Of a stretch of DNA of 64,000 bases, positions 1-13,700 are shown one piece after another (position 1 is the stretch's first letter; every line of letters starts with the position of its first letter). The notes under the pieces were generated by a model. It had not been told where the DNA came from. It was given only the letters and a program-made list of their open reading frames with translations, and did no database searches. Source of the DNA: Chrysaora quinquecirrha (Eukaryota; Cnidaria; Scyphozoa; Semaeostomeae; Pelagiidae); contig JACTAT010000035.1 of assembly GCA_014526335.1 (NCBI GenBank), positions 3,664,344 to 3,728,343 on the forward strand, given 5' to 3'. Position numbers and translations under genes: made by a program.

Positions 1-364
1 GATAAATCAAACTCTCACTAACCTTCAGTTCTCGTATGCCTTTCCAATTCCCTTCCAAATCAAATTCTTTAGCTTTTTCCAATCTTAAACTTGCTGCTTT
101 ACTGTCAAATCTAAAAAGGAAATTGGTAAAGAGAGCTCAATCATCGAATCATATAACCATGCTCTCAATAATGTTATCATTTGACAACAAAATAAGTTTA
201 TCTGTCGAAATCAAACCTCGTGTTTTCCCACTTAATTTCAAGCATGAAAACAGCTTTGCATTTACAGTTTCGACCTGCTCAACGGACACGCAGGCCTGAT
301 AGATAACTGTAATTTCATGCATAATAAACTACTGAAAGTCATTATAATAAATTTTAATTTATTC

Positions 365-1300
365 GCTACTTCATAAGTCTATTGTGAAAGCAGCTTCACC
401 TGTTATATATTATACCAATATCTGAACATTTAATATTGATCTATATACTATTAGAATGCAATTGTAGAGATTTAGACTACCGAAAACCATTATAATATAC
501 TTTGATACTGTATATTTGCTAGTCTAATATGATCGAAATTTCCCCTGTAGTTTTCTTTACCAATATCTGTACATTTAATATTTATCTGTACTATCAGAAG
601 GCAATGGTAGAGCACTTCGTTAGTCTATTATGATTGAAATTTCACCTGTATTATTCTTATACCCATATCTTTTCGCTTTAAAATTGATTTAGCTAGAAGG
701 CAATGGAGAGACTACCAAAATCATTATAATATATATTTAATACAGTCGCTATCCCATAAGTCTATTGAAATTTCACCTGTATTATTCTTATACCGATATC
801 TATACGCTTTGAAATTGATTTAGCTAGAAGGCAATGGAGAGACTACCAAAATCATTATAATATATATTTAATACAGTCGCTATCCCATAAGTCCATTATG
901 ATTAAAATTTCACCTGTATATACCGATATCTATACGCTTTGAAATTGATTTAGCTAGAAGGCAATGGAGAGACTACCGAAATCATTATAATATATATTTA
1001 ATACACTCGCTATCACATAAGTCTATTATGATTGAAATTTCACCTGCAGTATTTTTATACAGATATCTTTGCGTGTTTTCATACTGATCTAGATATATAG
1101 CTACTAGTAGAAGGCAGTGGTAGATACTCGCTACTCTTTAAGTCTATTATGATTAGAATTTCACCTGTAGATTTTTATACCGACATCTTTGCATTTTATA
1201 TTCATCTATTATACAATAAGAAGGCTACCCCTAAAGTCTATTATAATTGAAATTTCATTAGTATTTTTATACCGATATCTATCAGTCTCGTTATCATCTA
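365..1300. repeat. Tandem array of about 130-140 bp units
   Basis: Units recur at about 625, 757, 888, 1015 and 1138, each with AAGTCTATTATGATTGAAAT, TTCACCTGTA, ATACCGATATCT, GCTAGAAGGCAATGGAGAG and ATCATTATAATATATA. The central copies are nearly identical; the outer ones decay. Confidence 0.85.
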
Positions 1301-2282
1301 TATTACATAGAAGGTATTTGTAAATGTAAAGATTTAGGAATATGTTGATAAAAGATAATATCAAAGAATAATGTATATACCTGCATACAGTATTCTCCAC
1401 TGAGTTGTCTTTGACAAATACGAATGCTGTTCCTCTTGCAACGAGAATTATTCAAGTTCTTCTATCAGAATCAAGCGACCAAGATGCTTTGATCTTCTAA
1501 CAATGCTCGAAGAAACAGAAAAGACTCGCTCATTTTGTTGCACAACACAACACAACATCATTAGCAATTGATAAGATGCTGGCAGATGAGTAATTCCCAA
1601 CAAAAACTGAGGTGTAGAACATGTCCACTAATTGTTCATTTCTCGTGAAAAGAATCTCTCTGTCGCATTATTTTGTATTCCAGCTGTCTTGACAAACCTC
1701 GAGACCCAGTGTTTGACGGGTTGCTGCAATGCAGATCAATCGAGAAAATCAAAACATGTCAAGATGGGCAGGTTCTCCACAATCTGCACGAGACATCAAA
1801 TCATTTCAAAGCACGAGGCCATTTAAACCTGCTAGGTTTTTGTATTTTCACAAGTATAGTAGAAATAGCGACGGTGGGCCGCATATCTATATCTAATTGA
1901 TCTTTCATTTCGCATGCTGCCGCACTTTCAAAGGAAAGACACACCACCAATACAGCTGCCCTTAGGCCCAGATCGTAACCACCTGCCACTCAGAAAAATC
2001 ACGTTAACTTAAACTAAGCAATTAGGCTGTGTATTTCCTTGTTTTCTTGTTCAACAGCACCTGTAACTAAACAGAGAGAATTCGAAATGCTTAATTGTAA
2101 CATACCTTCAATAAAAAATCGTTACAATGCTTTTTAACTGAAAATATAAGAAATTATATGGTCAATATCGAATGGTAACAGTATTATAACTGTTTTGGTT
2201 TATCGATTTCTCGAAACAGCTTCGAGTGAAAATGACCTTGCATTGCATTATAGTAAAACCCGCATACAGTAATGTGGTAAGA

Positions 2283-2442
2283 CGGTGAAGGGTAAAATAA
2301 TGTACAGTAAGCGCCAGTCGCTGGGACCTCAGTAGTGGATCAACTAATTGAGACTTCGACCCTGGCTGTGACGCTACCGTAGATGGGGCTCGAACGCCGA
2401 TCTTGCTGAGTTTCTGACACTTGGATTAGGCCAAGCGCCTTT
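2283..2442. mobile_element. SINE-like family A copy
   Basis: Shares GAGACTTCGACCCTGGCTGT, GACGCTACCGT and GGGCTCGAAC with copies near 15.8, 33.6, 41.1, 42.1, 42.8 and 43.4 kb. The complement of GGGCTCGAACC resembles a pol III B box. Confidence 0.7.
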
Positions 2443-2444
2443 CT

Positions 2445-2990
2445 TACAGTCCATTCGTTAAGGCTGAATGCTGTGCAATGCTACAAGGAATTTCCCAGCA
2501 TTAATTACGCAAAAAAGAACCCGCGGTCTTTCCCGTAATCTTCCACTGCATGCAAGTTCCGTAAGCGTATACGCGTGAAATCTGAGCTTGTTTTCTTTGG
2601 AAATGGTTCCTTGCAGAAAGAACGTCTACTCGAAAGAACATCACTCCTTCTTATCGTCCTGAGTCCAGTCGTTAAAGTTGATTGTTATGCACTGCTACAA
2701 GACTGCATTTCTTAGCAATAATCAAGCAAACAAGGGCCGAAAGTCTCTATGTAATATCCTACTGCATTTAAGTTCCGTAATCGTAGGTACAAAATTCGGG
2801 CCTTTTCCCTTTTAAAATGGTTCCATAGCACCCGTTACTTCTTACAGTCCAGTCATTAAGGCTGATTGCTTTGCACTGCTAAAAGGCATTTTCCCAGCAT
2901 CAATTAACCAAAAAGGACCCGCATTCTTTTCGGTAATCGCGCAAATTCGTCTACTATACATGCAAGTTCCGTGATCGTAATCGTATGTGA
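2445..2990. repeat. Three degenerate tandem copies of about 200 bp
   Basis: Copies begin near 2445, 2660 and 2850, each with a version of CAGTCCAGTCATTAAGGCTG, ATGCACTGCTACAAG, CATGCAAGTTCCGTAATCGTA and AAATGGTTCC. Confidence 0.75.
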
Positions 2991-4579
2991 TAATCAACGA
3001 ACATGCGTTATCTTATTGCCTTAAATTATTCAGGTGGAGTGGTATACGTGACTGTGACATAGACAGTAATATTTTTGTTCTACACAGTTATATTTTCTCC
3101 TCTGCATAATCAACAATTAATTCCAAATCAAAATATCAATAATTCAATACAACATTATGTAAACTTCTACATCATTGTAAGGTTGAAATATAGCTACAGC
3201 TTAAAAACAAATTATAATGTTATAGCCAGGAAATCAATCAAAAGGTACACTGTCAATATCTCAGCCTCTTTTTGTACATGGGAAATAATTATAGGTGTTT
3301 TTTGAAACAGGCTAATAACGTATCTGTTCTAGAGACCCTCAGAATTTTCTAGAATAACATCGTAATACTGTCAGAAAGATACTTCAAACATTCGACGTTT
3401 TGTCACAGGAGAAACTCTTTTGCACCTACCACGTTAAGGAATTGTGCTCCCTTAACCCTTTCAACCTAATTTTGTCAGTGGCTGTTAAAACTATGAATTT
3501 TAATTGGATGCAAAATGACATTAGGCATACTTACGAGAAAGGTTTCGCAAAAAAAATACGAAACTTTTACGCCTTGGCCCAAGTCAAACTTCTAATGAAA
3601 AGTTGTATCAGATAACACCATTTCTAACATACACCCATACAACATACATACAACCGTATTGTGCTGGGAATGACTAAGTGGGGATAGAGCCTGTAGGTTT
3701 AATTCTCAGAAAGTTTAGACTTAACATGAACAGTAAGAGAGTCGTAAGCTCTCTTTCATTCCAGGAAAAAGCCACATCACATGAAATGGTCACAACGATA
3801 GGAAGAACTGTGGTCGTTAATTAGTCTTGGGCACTGGGTGGTCTCAAGGTTTACAGTGGATTTACAGTACAGTTCAGTCATTAGCATCAGCGACAGTGTG
3901 TCTTAAAATTGTGACATTTTACATGGCAAATTACAATCAATCTACATGAAATTATGACGCAAAAGCTTCTGTAAGAGACCCTTAATGAACTGTCTTGATA
4001 ATAACCCCAAATTTGTCAACAGGAATCCACCCTTAACTCTTAAAAATATCATACAAACTCATAAAATAAACTACCACAGTCAGCTCTGTCCAAAGAGAAC
4101 GTCTCTTAGTCATGAAATGGGCACCTTTGAGCGGATAGCTGGATTTTCTATCTATTTACTGATTTAAACTAAAATTCATCCTGCAGCTGCAACGTACCAC
4201 TTTTAAAAGCGGACGCAGTCGATTCGAATGGAATTTTATCGCTATAGACAGAGCCGACTGTATATTTTAGATAGTATCATTATTCAAATTGAAAAATAAG
4301 TAAAAGATTTGGCTTAGGCCTAAAATACATTTAATTAAAGGACGACAGCATCAGATATGCAAGCTAAGCCAAGACAAGGTAACGACCTACAATCCGCTAT
4401 AAGCTACAGTTCGGCAGCTACTTCCAACAGACTACCAAGTAAACAATATTGAACGAAATTCCTCTCTTATATCTACATATAGCTATTTTATTTAACTTCC
4501 AATTATAATTCAGCATACACATCTTAAAAATACCCGCTTCAAACTATATTTCTCAAGCATTATTCTTCTCTATAGATAT

Positions 4580-4598
4580 TTTATTAATCAAGTTTATT
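4580..4598 (-). terminator. Candidate polyadenylation signals of RIPOR
   Basis: Two AATAAA hexamers on the minus strand (plus-strand TTTATT at about 4580-4585 and 4593-4598), 140-155 bases past the RIPOR stop codon. Confidence 0.5.
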
Positions 4599-4734
4599 TC
4601 GCCGCATAACTCAAACAAAATGCCATGGCCTATATGGCCTAATATTAAAGAAATAATTTTAGAGTAATAATATTAGCAATAATATCCAAAACCTAATATT
4701 ATCAGAGTCTAACCTGGTTTATCAGCATATATCC

Positions 4735-7700
4735 TCACAACCTTGTAGAAACTTCAGTAAAGGTGGTTCTTCGAGGAGTAGTCGGTGTTAGTAGTCCTTC
4801 AGGGAAACCTGAACACAAGAAAGAAATGCCATGTTAAGATTTTGCCAGAATGAAGTTCGATGCGACAGTGGGTTTCTGTTTTTAAACAACTAAGAAAAAT
4901 ACAAGAAGAAGAACCTTTGTGGAATAAGAAGGACCTCGACACAAATAACTGCATCCAGACAACATTCATTCTTACAGAGCTTTGATAAAAACGTCAGACC
5001 ACTAAAAGATGAGCATGGAACATTATAAATGCTTTAGGGCAACCATTCCATTGAATTTAAGAGCTGAGTCAAAGCTTCAGCGCTTAACAGCCAAATCCTG
5101 AATGTGTGAGAGCCATTAACTCAAAATAAAAAGACTTTTTATTTGAGAGCAACCTACTCCCCAATTAACACAGCCTGTGGGGTCGTCTTTCATCTTATGG
5201 CCTTGTTTTCCACAATCTAGCCATTACCAGAGCCATATAGAATTTTACCGTTGATATTTTTGTAAATGGCAAACACAAGTATAGCCTTCACCGCTAGAGA
5301 CATACTAGACAAAAGACATACCCCGGAGGCATACCAGACCTTCAGGATATCTATGTCGTTTTATTTCAGATTAGAGTTCTCAGAGAACTCATACAAATCG
5401 ATTAACCCAGAGACGCTCAAATTCAATGAAGAATAAACAGAACGTGAGGTAACAGAAAAAAGGAAACACAAGGTATAACTTTGAAAAACTTACCAACAAC
5501 TTTCAGGGCCTCAAAAGCAGCTTTTCTGACTTCTCTTTCGTCATTTTTCCAAACATAAGCTATTTGATCTCTTGCGCTAGCAGCCTGAAATGAAAGCAGG
5601 AAAATGCATAATAAAATATAACCACCATTAAGACTGTTAACAAGATATTGCAATCTCTTTAAATCTTAATATCTATTTGCCGTAATCACAACTGAGAGTC
5701 ATTGCTGCTTGAAGCATTGCCTATTAGTCCGAAGTGATGTTTATGAAGCCCGGCCTATGACGACCTACGATACGCTACAGCTAACGCAAACTAGTTGTTC
5801 TTGCTAACTTATGTCGACATGTTTCTGACACCGTGTTAGACATGATCGTCAGAAACGGTGTCAGGAACAGCCTTGATAAGTTCAAATATTTTAATTTACG
5901 TAGACATGTCAAAAACTAGTCAGAACTTACAGGATACAGTTGATCGTTGTCGCAACAGCGCTCAGTCGACTGCGAATGACGGGAATCAGCTGTCAACTAA
6001 TCGAAGAAGTAGAACATGCCCAACTTTCTAAAACTTTGTATCGACTAGTAGCCTTTAAACAGGAACTATTTTCCAACTAGTTGTATGGCGTTAGAAGCCA
6101 CAAGTCTTGGAACCTTTAAGGTTTCGAGAGCGTCAAAAGAACCAAAGACTTTGATTCGGAACAATGTAAATGAAGTAACACTTTAGCATAACGTAAGGCT
6201 TATACTCTAAAAATGGATTCAAATGCGACTGGATTACAGTGTCTTTTTTATATCTACGCTTTAAGCGAGTATACAGCATGCAAATTTGAGTCATTTGCTA
6301 CGTTGCCCTTTCTAACACTCTAATGAAATTTGCCATTTTTGATAATACAGACAGGCAGTCACATTTAGAGAAAATAGAAAAACTTCGCCACGAAATTTCA
6401 ATAAGTTCTAAGAGCCCACAAGCTATTTGAAATATATCAGTCTCACCTCTAAGCAACTAAGTGCATGACATGCTCCAATACGGCAAGCCTCGTCTTCTGA
6501 TTCAAGAATTTCTATGCAAATTTCTGTTGCCTATAAAGCATTGTACATATAAGATACAATTCAAGAACGTTATAGCAATGGACAAATAATCAAACATGCA
6601 TAGGTCCTATGTCTTACAGCTATGACTGTAGTATTGCAAGGACAATATCAACTACCTCGATACTACTCCTGCATTTTGTGTCTTATCAACTGAGGTTGTT
6701 TATACCCAGTTCCTATCATCTGGTGGCATCTTTATTTATCAAATAATAACAATTTTCTTCGTACAATAAGTAGTACACAAGTATAAAGTATCATAGAAGC
6801 CAACAATTAGAAATAGTACCGCAGGTTAATAAGATAAGGTAAGTCTTTCTTAACATAACTGGAAGGTTACATTTCAGGTGTTTCAATACCGCCAACAATC
6901 CGTGTGTAGAACAGGATCCATAAGTTTTTTCCGTTATCAAGACAAACAACCGACTATACCCCACAGAACAAAAGTTGTGACATCGATGATAGTTCCAATC
7001 CCGTATCTGTCACCCCGGCAAAAGTAGTCTGTGTTTAAGGTGAACATTAATGTTTCTACTCTCTCTCTGGGTCTAGAATAAAAGACAGGCCTCCCTAGTA
7101 ATAAGTTGGCTACAGGGTATTTAATTTAGTTTATTTTCCAGGTTTGACGTTTGAAAAATATGAGAAAAAAATGTCTTACCTTTGTTTTTATGTTATTCGG
7201 AATTTTTATCAGGAAACTTGCTGAAAGAGAGAGAATCATCGACGTGAAAAATAAGCAAACGAAAGGTTTGTAGAGCTTTTTTAGTCTGTTTCACTTTGAA
7301 GCAGCAAAACATATTGTAACGTGATTTCATCATATGCTTATTCAATGCTTAACTTCAAGGCACCTTCGTTCCTTTATCAGTCTGAAAAGACCAATGATTA
7401 GGCACAAACTAAACGATCAAACATTGTTGTTCAAACATCTGAGATTTTCTTTGCATAAAGGTTTTGACTGTTTGGCCACATCACAAAACATTGTTTGACA
7501 GGCAACTAAATCACCAAGCATTGTTTGATAGGCAATTAGATAGATATATCATTGTGGTAAACCATTAATTTATATTGACACTATATCTTATTGTTCGATA
7601 GGCGCCGGTCTTGAGGAAAAATGTCCCTGCTTGTCATAAACAAAAAAATGTTTATCGAAAATATTTTGCGACGTGGACAAGCGGCAACAAATGTTTGACA

Positions 7701-10700
7701 AGGTGATTTCAGTTCAGATGTTTGACCAACAACGTTGGATCGTTTGGACAAAGCCAGCAGACAAATTCGAAGATATCCTCGAGCAGCGATACAGTAAGAA
7801 CCCGATTTATACAACACTTTTGGATGCATCATATTGATTAAAAACAGTAAATAATTGTTAAACCTATTGTTTCATGGGATTTTCTAGGCTTCTTATATGT
7901 TTGTTTGTTAGAAGCGGGGACTTAACTGTAGAGACGAGAATAGAGGCCAGTAGATTGGGCGAAAAGGACGAAAACTACCAATTTCATTAAGGGTGTACTT
8001 AATCGAGAATTATAAACTTTCGATGATGCCCAGCGTTAAAATATCCTTCAATAGATAAATCATAACCTGATTACGGTCGAATGCCCCATGACGCCATCTT
8101 TTGTGGAATAGTCTATTATAAGGCGACATTGTTATCAAGAGAAAATAAAATCTGTTTCGAAATACCTGCAGCGTTTTGTATAGTTTTGTTTTTATCCGTA
8201 AGCAGCAAAGCCAAGTGCTTCAAACAGCTTGATACTATTGGTATCATTTCTCGGTCATTGATCTGCAAGAATGACAACAAGAAAGTTAGGGAATATACAC
8301 AGTAAGTCTCTGGAAATAGTTGACATGTTACTGATAAAATTTTGTTCAGAAATAGAAATAGTCTGTTACAATTAACTAATGAATATTTGTCAGGAATGAC
8401 AAATATAAATATAAATATGTATGGTTCAGAAGAAGGCTCAAGATAGCCGAAACACCAAAGTCAAACGGGAGGAGAGCCTTGGGCTGTATGGCTTGATAAG
8501 TTACTCAGCGATTTCATTGAGCTCTGTAGCTCGGTGGACAGGTCAATGACTGGTCACCCAGGCTAGGTCCGAGTACCATCTTTTGTTTTCTCTCAATACG
8601 GGGCTCAGCCCTCCCACAACTCACAGCTCTACACTCCTTTGAAAGTCTGGGATGAGACATCATTCCACATACTGGACATTTAAAGGGCTAGACTCAAGTA
8701 AAAACACGACTCCCTGGGACCTTAACCACCTTTACCATTTAGCTTCGCTAACCATGACTTCCATTCATAAATGTTCTTTCTTTGCGAAACATGAAATATC
8801 TACTTACAGTCGAAAGGACTAGGAGATCATCTTTTGATTTCAAAGCCTTGAGACAACGTACTGGAATAAAATAAAAATAGCTTTAGCATTTAAAACACAT
8901 GATAACAATAAATAATATGAAATAGTTCAAAATCAGTAAAGAATAGTGAAAATATGTTAGGAACATATTATCAAAAGCCTTTTCGTCTGACGATTATCAA
9001 ACCATAACGCGCCATGAACAGTCTGAAAAAAACTAACAAATGTATGAATAAAGAAAAAGTTTAGAGCAACTAAAATAAAAAAGATGACAGAAGAAATACT
9101 TACACTCTCTCTGAATCGCTTGAAAATAAGAAGCCAAACTTTTGCCAGCAAAACTAATAAAAAAACAGTATTTGGGTTAATATTTGGAATTCTAGCTAAT
9201 TCGAGAAATGTCTTGCCAATGCGGGAATTTTTTCTGCTGTTACAAATTCATTATTAGCAAAGCTTTAAGTGAAAGAAAGTTTCAGTTTTTTCAAATTCTG
9301 TATTGACAAAACATTTGTCATATTTTTTGTTTTAGTTTGCTCTGCTTTATCAGTATCTTCTTATCAGGCACTACACCCAACTCTTGTCAACTCTCTTGTC
9401 TCGTTCATTTGTTTTCTTAATGTTAAAGTGCCCCTTTCGTGCAGATAAAAAACTCCATGAAGGAGCATTGGTATAAAGGAGTATTGGTGTGAAGGAATAT
9501 CCTATCCTCCTTTGTGGGGTTTTAGGTTTGCACACAGGTTAAAGTTCCTCGTGATTCTCACTCGTTGCTGATGTTCACTCAAGCCTAAGTCAAAAGGCTC
9601 GAAATAAGAATCAAACAATTGAAATCCTTTACTGATAAAATTCTGTTCAGAAATAGAAATAGTCTGTTACTATTAACTAATGAATATTTGTCAGGAATGG
9701 TAATACAAATATGTATGGTTCAGAAGAAGGCTCAAAATAGCCGAAACACAAAAGTCAAACGGGAGGAGAACCTTGGGCTGCATGGCTTGGAGAATTATTC
9801 GGCGATTTCATTGAGCTCTGTAGCTCGGTGGACACGTCAATGACTGGTCACCCAGTCTAGGTTCGAGTACCATCTATTCTTTCAATACCTAGTAGGGGCT
9901 CAGCCCTCCCACAACCCCCAGTTCTATACTCCTTTGAAAGTCTGGAATGAGACACCTTCCCAAATACTGGACATTTAATGGGCTAGACTCAAGCAAAAAC
10001 ACGACTCGCTGGGACCTTAACCACCTTAGCCATTTAGCTTCGCTATCTTTAACCATGACTTCCATTCTAAAACGTTTTTATTCTTGAAAACTTGAAATAG
10101 CTACTTACAGTCGAGAGAACCAAAAGATCATCTTTTGATTTCAATGCCTTGAGACAACGTACTGGAAGAACAAACAAATTACTTAAGTTTGTTGGACACA
10201 TGATAGCAATGTAGTTCAAAGCCAAAATCACTAAGAATAATGAAAACATGCGAATAAATATCATCAAAAGCCTTTTCTTTGACGCTTATCAGACCATAAA
10301 GAAAAGCGTAGGTATTAAAATAACTGACAAATGTATGACAAATGGAGAACAAATTTAAAGCAACATCAAATTAAATAGATAACAGCAAAAATACTCACAC
10401 TCTCTCTGGATCGCTTGAAAATAAGAAGCCAAACTTTTGCCAGCAAAACTAATGACGAAACAGTATTTTGGTTAACATTAGGAATTCTAGCCAAGTTTTT
10501 TCTGCTTTTACAAATTCATTATTAGCAAAGATTTTAGTGAAAGAAATTTCCAAATTGTTCAGATTCTGCATTGACTATGCTTTTGTAATCGTTTTGGTTT
10601 CTTCTGCTTTGCTTAATCAGTACCTTCCTTATCAGACACTACACCCCACTCTAGTCTACTCTCTTGTCTCGCTTATTTGTTTGCTAAAGTGCCCCTTGCG

Positions 10701-13700
10701 TGCAGATCAAAAACTCCATGAAGGAGCATAGGTATGAAGGAGTATTAGTGTGAAGGAATATCCTATCCTCCTTTGTGGAGCTTTAAGTCTGCACACAGGT
10801 TAAAGTTCCTCGTGGTTCTCTCTCGTTGCTGATGTTCACTCAAGCCTAAGTCAAAAGGCTCGAAATAAGAATCAAACAATTGAAATCCTTTCATTTTCTT
10901 GGTTTGCTCTATTGGAACCCACTCTGAAAACGGTAGACTTGGCAGACCATCAATATGGGTTTGATTTGAGCCACAATTCCTGTAAGTTAGGCAAGTTTGG
11001 AAGGCATTCTAACCCCTCAACTCTAACAGGCAGAAAGGTCGGAAGAGTTCGCAGAGATTTCTGTTTCCAATTTCTTTTTCATATCAACTGATGAAATCAA
11101 ATGATCTCGAAAAAGACTCTTGCCTGCTAAACCCATAATGTTTTAGTATTTGTATTTGACTGGTAAAAAAGAGTTTTCATCTCTGCCAAGTCAGCCGTTC
11201 TTAAAAGTTGGCTACCTTAGATATTCCAATCAAATACACCTCTATATACCTTGTTAATAGATAAAGATATCTTGTAAGGAAACGTTGTCAAGATACCTTG
11301 TAAAGATACCTTGTGAATGAATGAAATACCTTGTGAAGAAATTGACCAGCTGAAACACTGAAATAACTACAGATTCGGCTGAATATCCGGAATATGACTG
11401 TAATCGATCCAGAACAGCTGAGTAGACTATGAATGAATAAAAATAGAACATGATTTAGAAAAGGTGTGATTCGTAGCACCTGATAGAAAATAACGATGTT
11501 TCTTTACACTTTCAGTCCTGAAGTAAGCACAAGAACCGGATAACATAATGAAATGACGTAAAACCTATGCGAGAAAAATGCAAGCTGTCGTCATTACTCC
11601 GACCACGCATCGCAGGTTCGAATCAATTACGGAAAATACGGCAGAATCTATTTTCAAGCGATGAAAGGTGGGATAATGCTCTTAGCAACGCAAATCAACC
11701 ATATTTAGGATTTCAAAAAAAGCTTCATCAGCCGTCATAAAATTGTTTTGTATTATCAATACTAGCATTTTCAGGAGATTTGCATGCCTAGGTATATAGT
11801 ACCATCCCGACAACTCGATTCTCGCTTCGATTCACTGAACATTTGCTGAACGTTTTTTAACCACTGAACAAACTTTGTTTACGAAAAATTTTTGACTCCG
11901 ATCAAACATTCGAGCAAACATTCACTTAATAATGCTCAGTAACTGAACAAGGTGGCCAAATAAACTGGACTTTTCACTGAAGTTCAGTGTTGAACGATGT
12001 TCATGTTCAGTGGAATATTCGGTTCATTCGTCAGTCAAAGGCCTAACTCGAACATGGGTCCCTTGGAGGTTCAAGTTATGGGGATTATACACGAAGTTAT
12101 CTCGTGACGCGTTTAGTGATGTACTAGAATGTTTTGAAGATGCCACAGGCGATCATCGTCTATTATTGCAGATGGTTGTGATAAATGAGAACCAGCAAGT
12201 CTACGATCTTCGAAGACAATCGCCGTTTCTTCAAAATAAATGCGAATAAGGCTATAGTAGTTCAACCATGCAGCATGCCAAACAGGTTATTCCCGGTATG
12301 AAAGATTTAAGAATAACACAATCACCTTCATCATTAAAATAAGCTCCTTGCAGTTTAACTGTTCTCAAACTCTGCAATAGCTGCTCTCTTGTGCAGAAGA
12401 GTTCCTGTTCGATAAAACAGTATTCCTAATAAAGAGACTGGCTTTCAAGGAGAAAAAGGGACAAATAGGTTTAGCAATTATAAAATCAAACAGGCGAAGT
12501 TGACCCACCGTTTTACAGGATTTACATACATTCTTTTATCAAAAGACAAGTTATTTCAACTTCAACGGAAAATGATTCAAATCCAACTTAATTAGTGGTG
12601 GAAGAATAGGCTGGCGGTATAAAGAGGTTTGACTGTTCTTGAGCCTTGGAAGAATTGGGAAGGCAGAGAATAGAGAGTCTTGAGCAAAGACAATCCCCGG
12701 GGGGGGGGGGGTACTTCAATAAGTAGACATACTTGACGTGCCGCTCATATGGATGGGTTTTTTCGACTGAAATTCTCTACACATGGGTCTGATATTCTGC
12801 TAGATTCTGGTTGATTCGTGAATTCTAGCACTGTAAAAGGGTTTTAAAATCAACCAAATTCATACACAAGGGCTTGAAATTTCCCGATTTTTATGCAAAT
12901 GGGTCAGAAATCCTTGAAAATCCTTTCATACAAATGGGTCCTTTTGTCAAAGTCCAGATTCACGTCTAATCATGGACACATTGAAGTACCCCCCCGGGAG
13001 ACAATCGCAGTCTATGGTTGTTGGAAGAAGGTAACCAATAGAATGCGCATTCCAATTCAATCAACTCTGCTGTTTTCAGAAGATGCCAAAAAGAATACGC
13101 TTTGACTGGGCTACTGCAATGGACTGGAACACTCGAGTCAAAGCTATCAATAATGTAACAATTCAACCAACCTAACCTGACTATCTATATTATACAACCT
13201 TCCATTTTGTTTGAATCGAAACACCGCTCACCATAATAATAACACAACAATACCAAAAAACGTACATTATCCTTGCAGGTTTCAGTCCAAAGGTCCTTGA
13301 GAGTTTTGTTGTTTTCTAAGGCTTTGCAGGCTACGAAGATAGGAAAAAAATTAAGAATCAAATCACTTATTAGAAAATTTCAAGTAGAAGCAGTAACTAA
13401 TTTCGTTAGAATTTGGAAGAAACACATGCGTGCTTTCTTTTCTGTAAAAATGTATGACAAAGAGAAATTTGTAATATACAGTATAGAACTAACCTGATTC
13501 TGAGGAAATGCTTTTAGGTGATGTTATTAGACCAAACAGGGTTTCAAGCACATCAGTCTGTTCTGACAAATTTCTATTACATTTCTCTGCCTAAAAATAG
13601 AAGGCGATGAACTAGCTTAATCCTGACATTATGTATACCAAGAAAAATAGTTTAATGCCCAAGTCTTATTTCCAATATTTGAAGTACTTGGAGTACTGGT

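Larger units (their letters stand above)
1..4579. other. Region without recognised gene
   Basis: Only short chance ORFs are present, none with a family match or coherent splice sites. The region holds a 130-140 bp tandem array, one SINE-like copy and three diverged copies of a roughly 200-bp repeat. It lies downstream of the RIPOR 3' end. Confidence 0.6.
8328..10889. repeat. Tandem duplication of about 1.3 kb containing two RIPOR exons
   Basis: Two head-to-tail copies, about 8328-9629 and 9630-10889, share the SINE-like stretch (GGAGGAGAGCCTTGGGCTG versus GGAGGAGAACCTTGGGCTG), both exons, splice sites and the closing CGAAATAAGAATCAAACAAT. Introns differ by scattered substitutions and indels, so the event is not brand new. 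Confidence 0.92.

Noticed and set aside
1801..1989. Minus-strand 62-codon ORF with a hydrophobic start
   Set aside because: Resembles a signal peptide by chance; no splice partners or homology, and it overlaps plus-strand ORFs of equal length.
12010..12249. 79-codon plus-strand ORF (CFEDATGDHRLLLQ...)
   Set aside because: It looks protein-like and may be a decayed gene fragment, but I recognise no family, it stands alone, and it lies antisense in a RIPOR intron.
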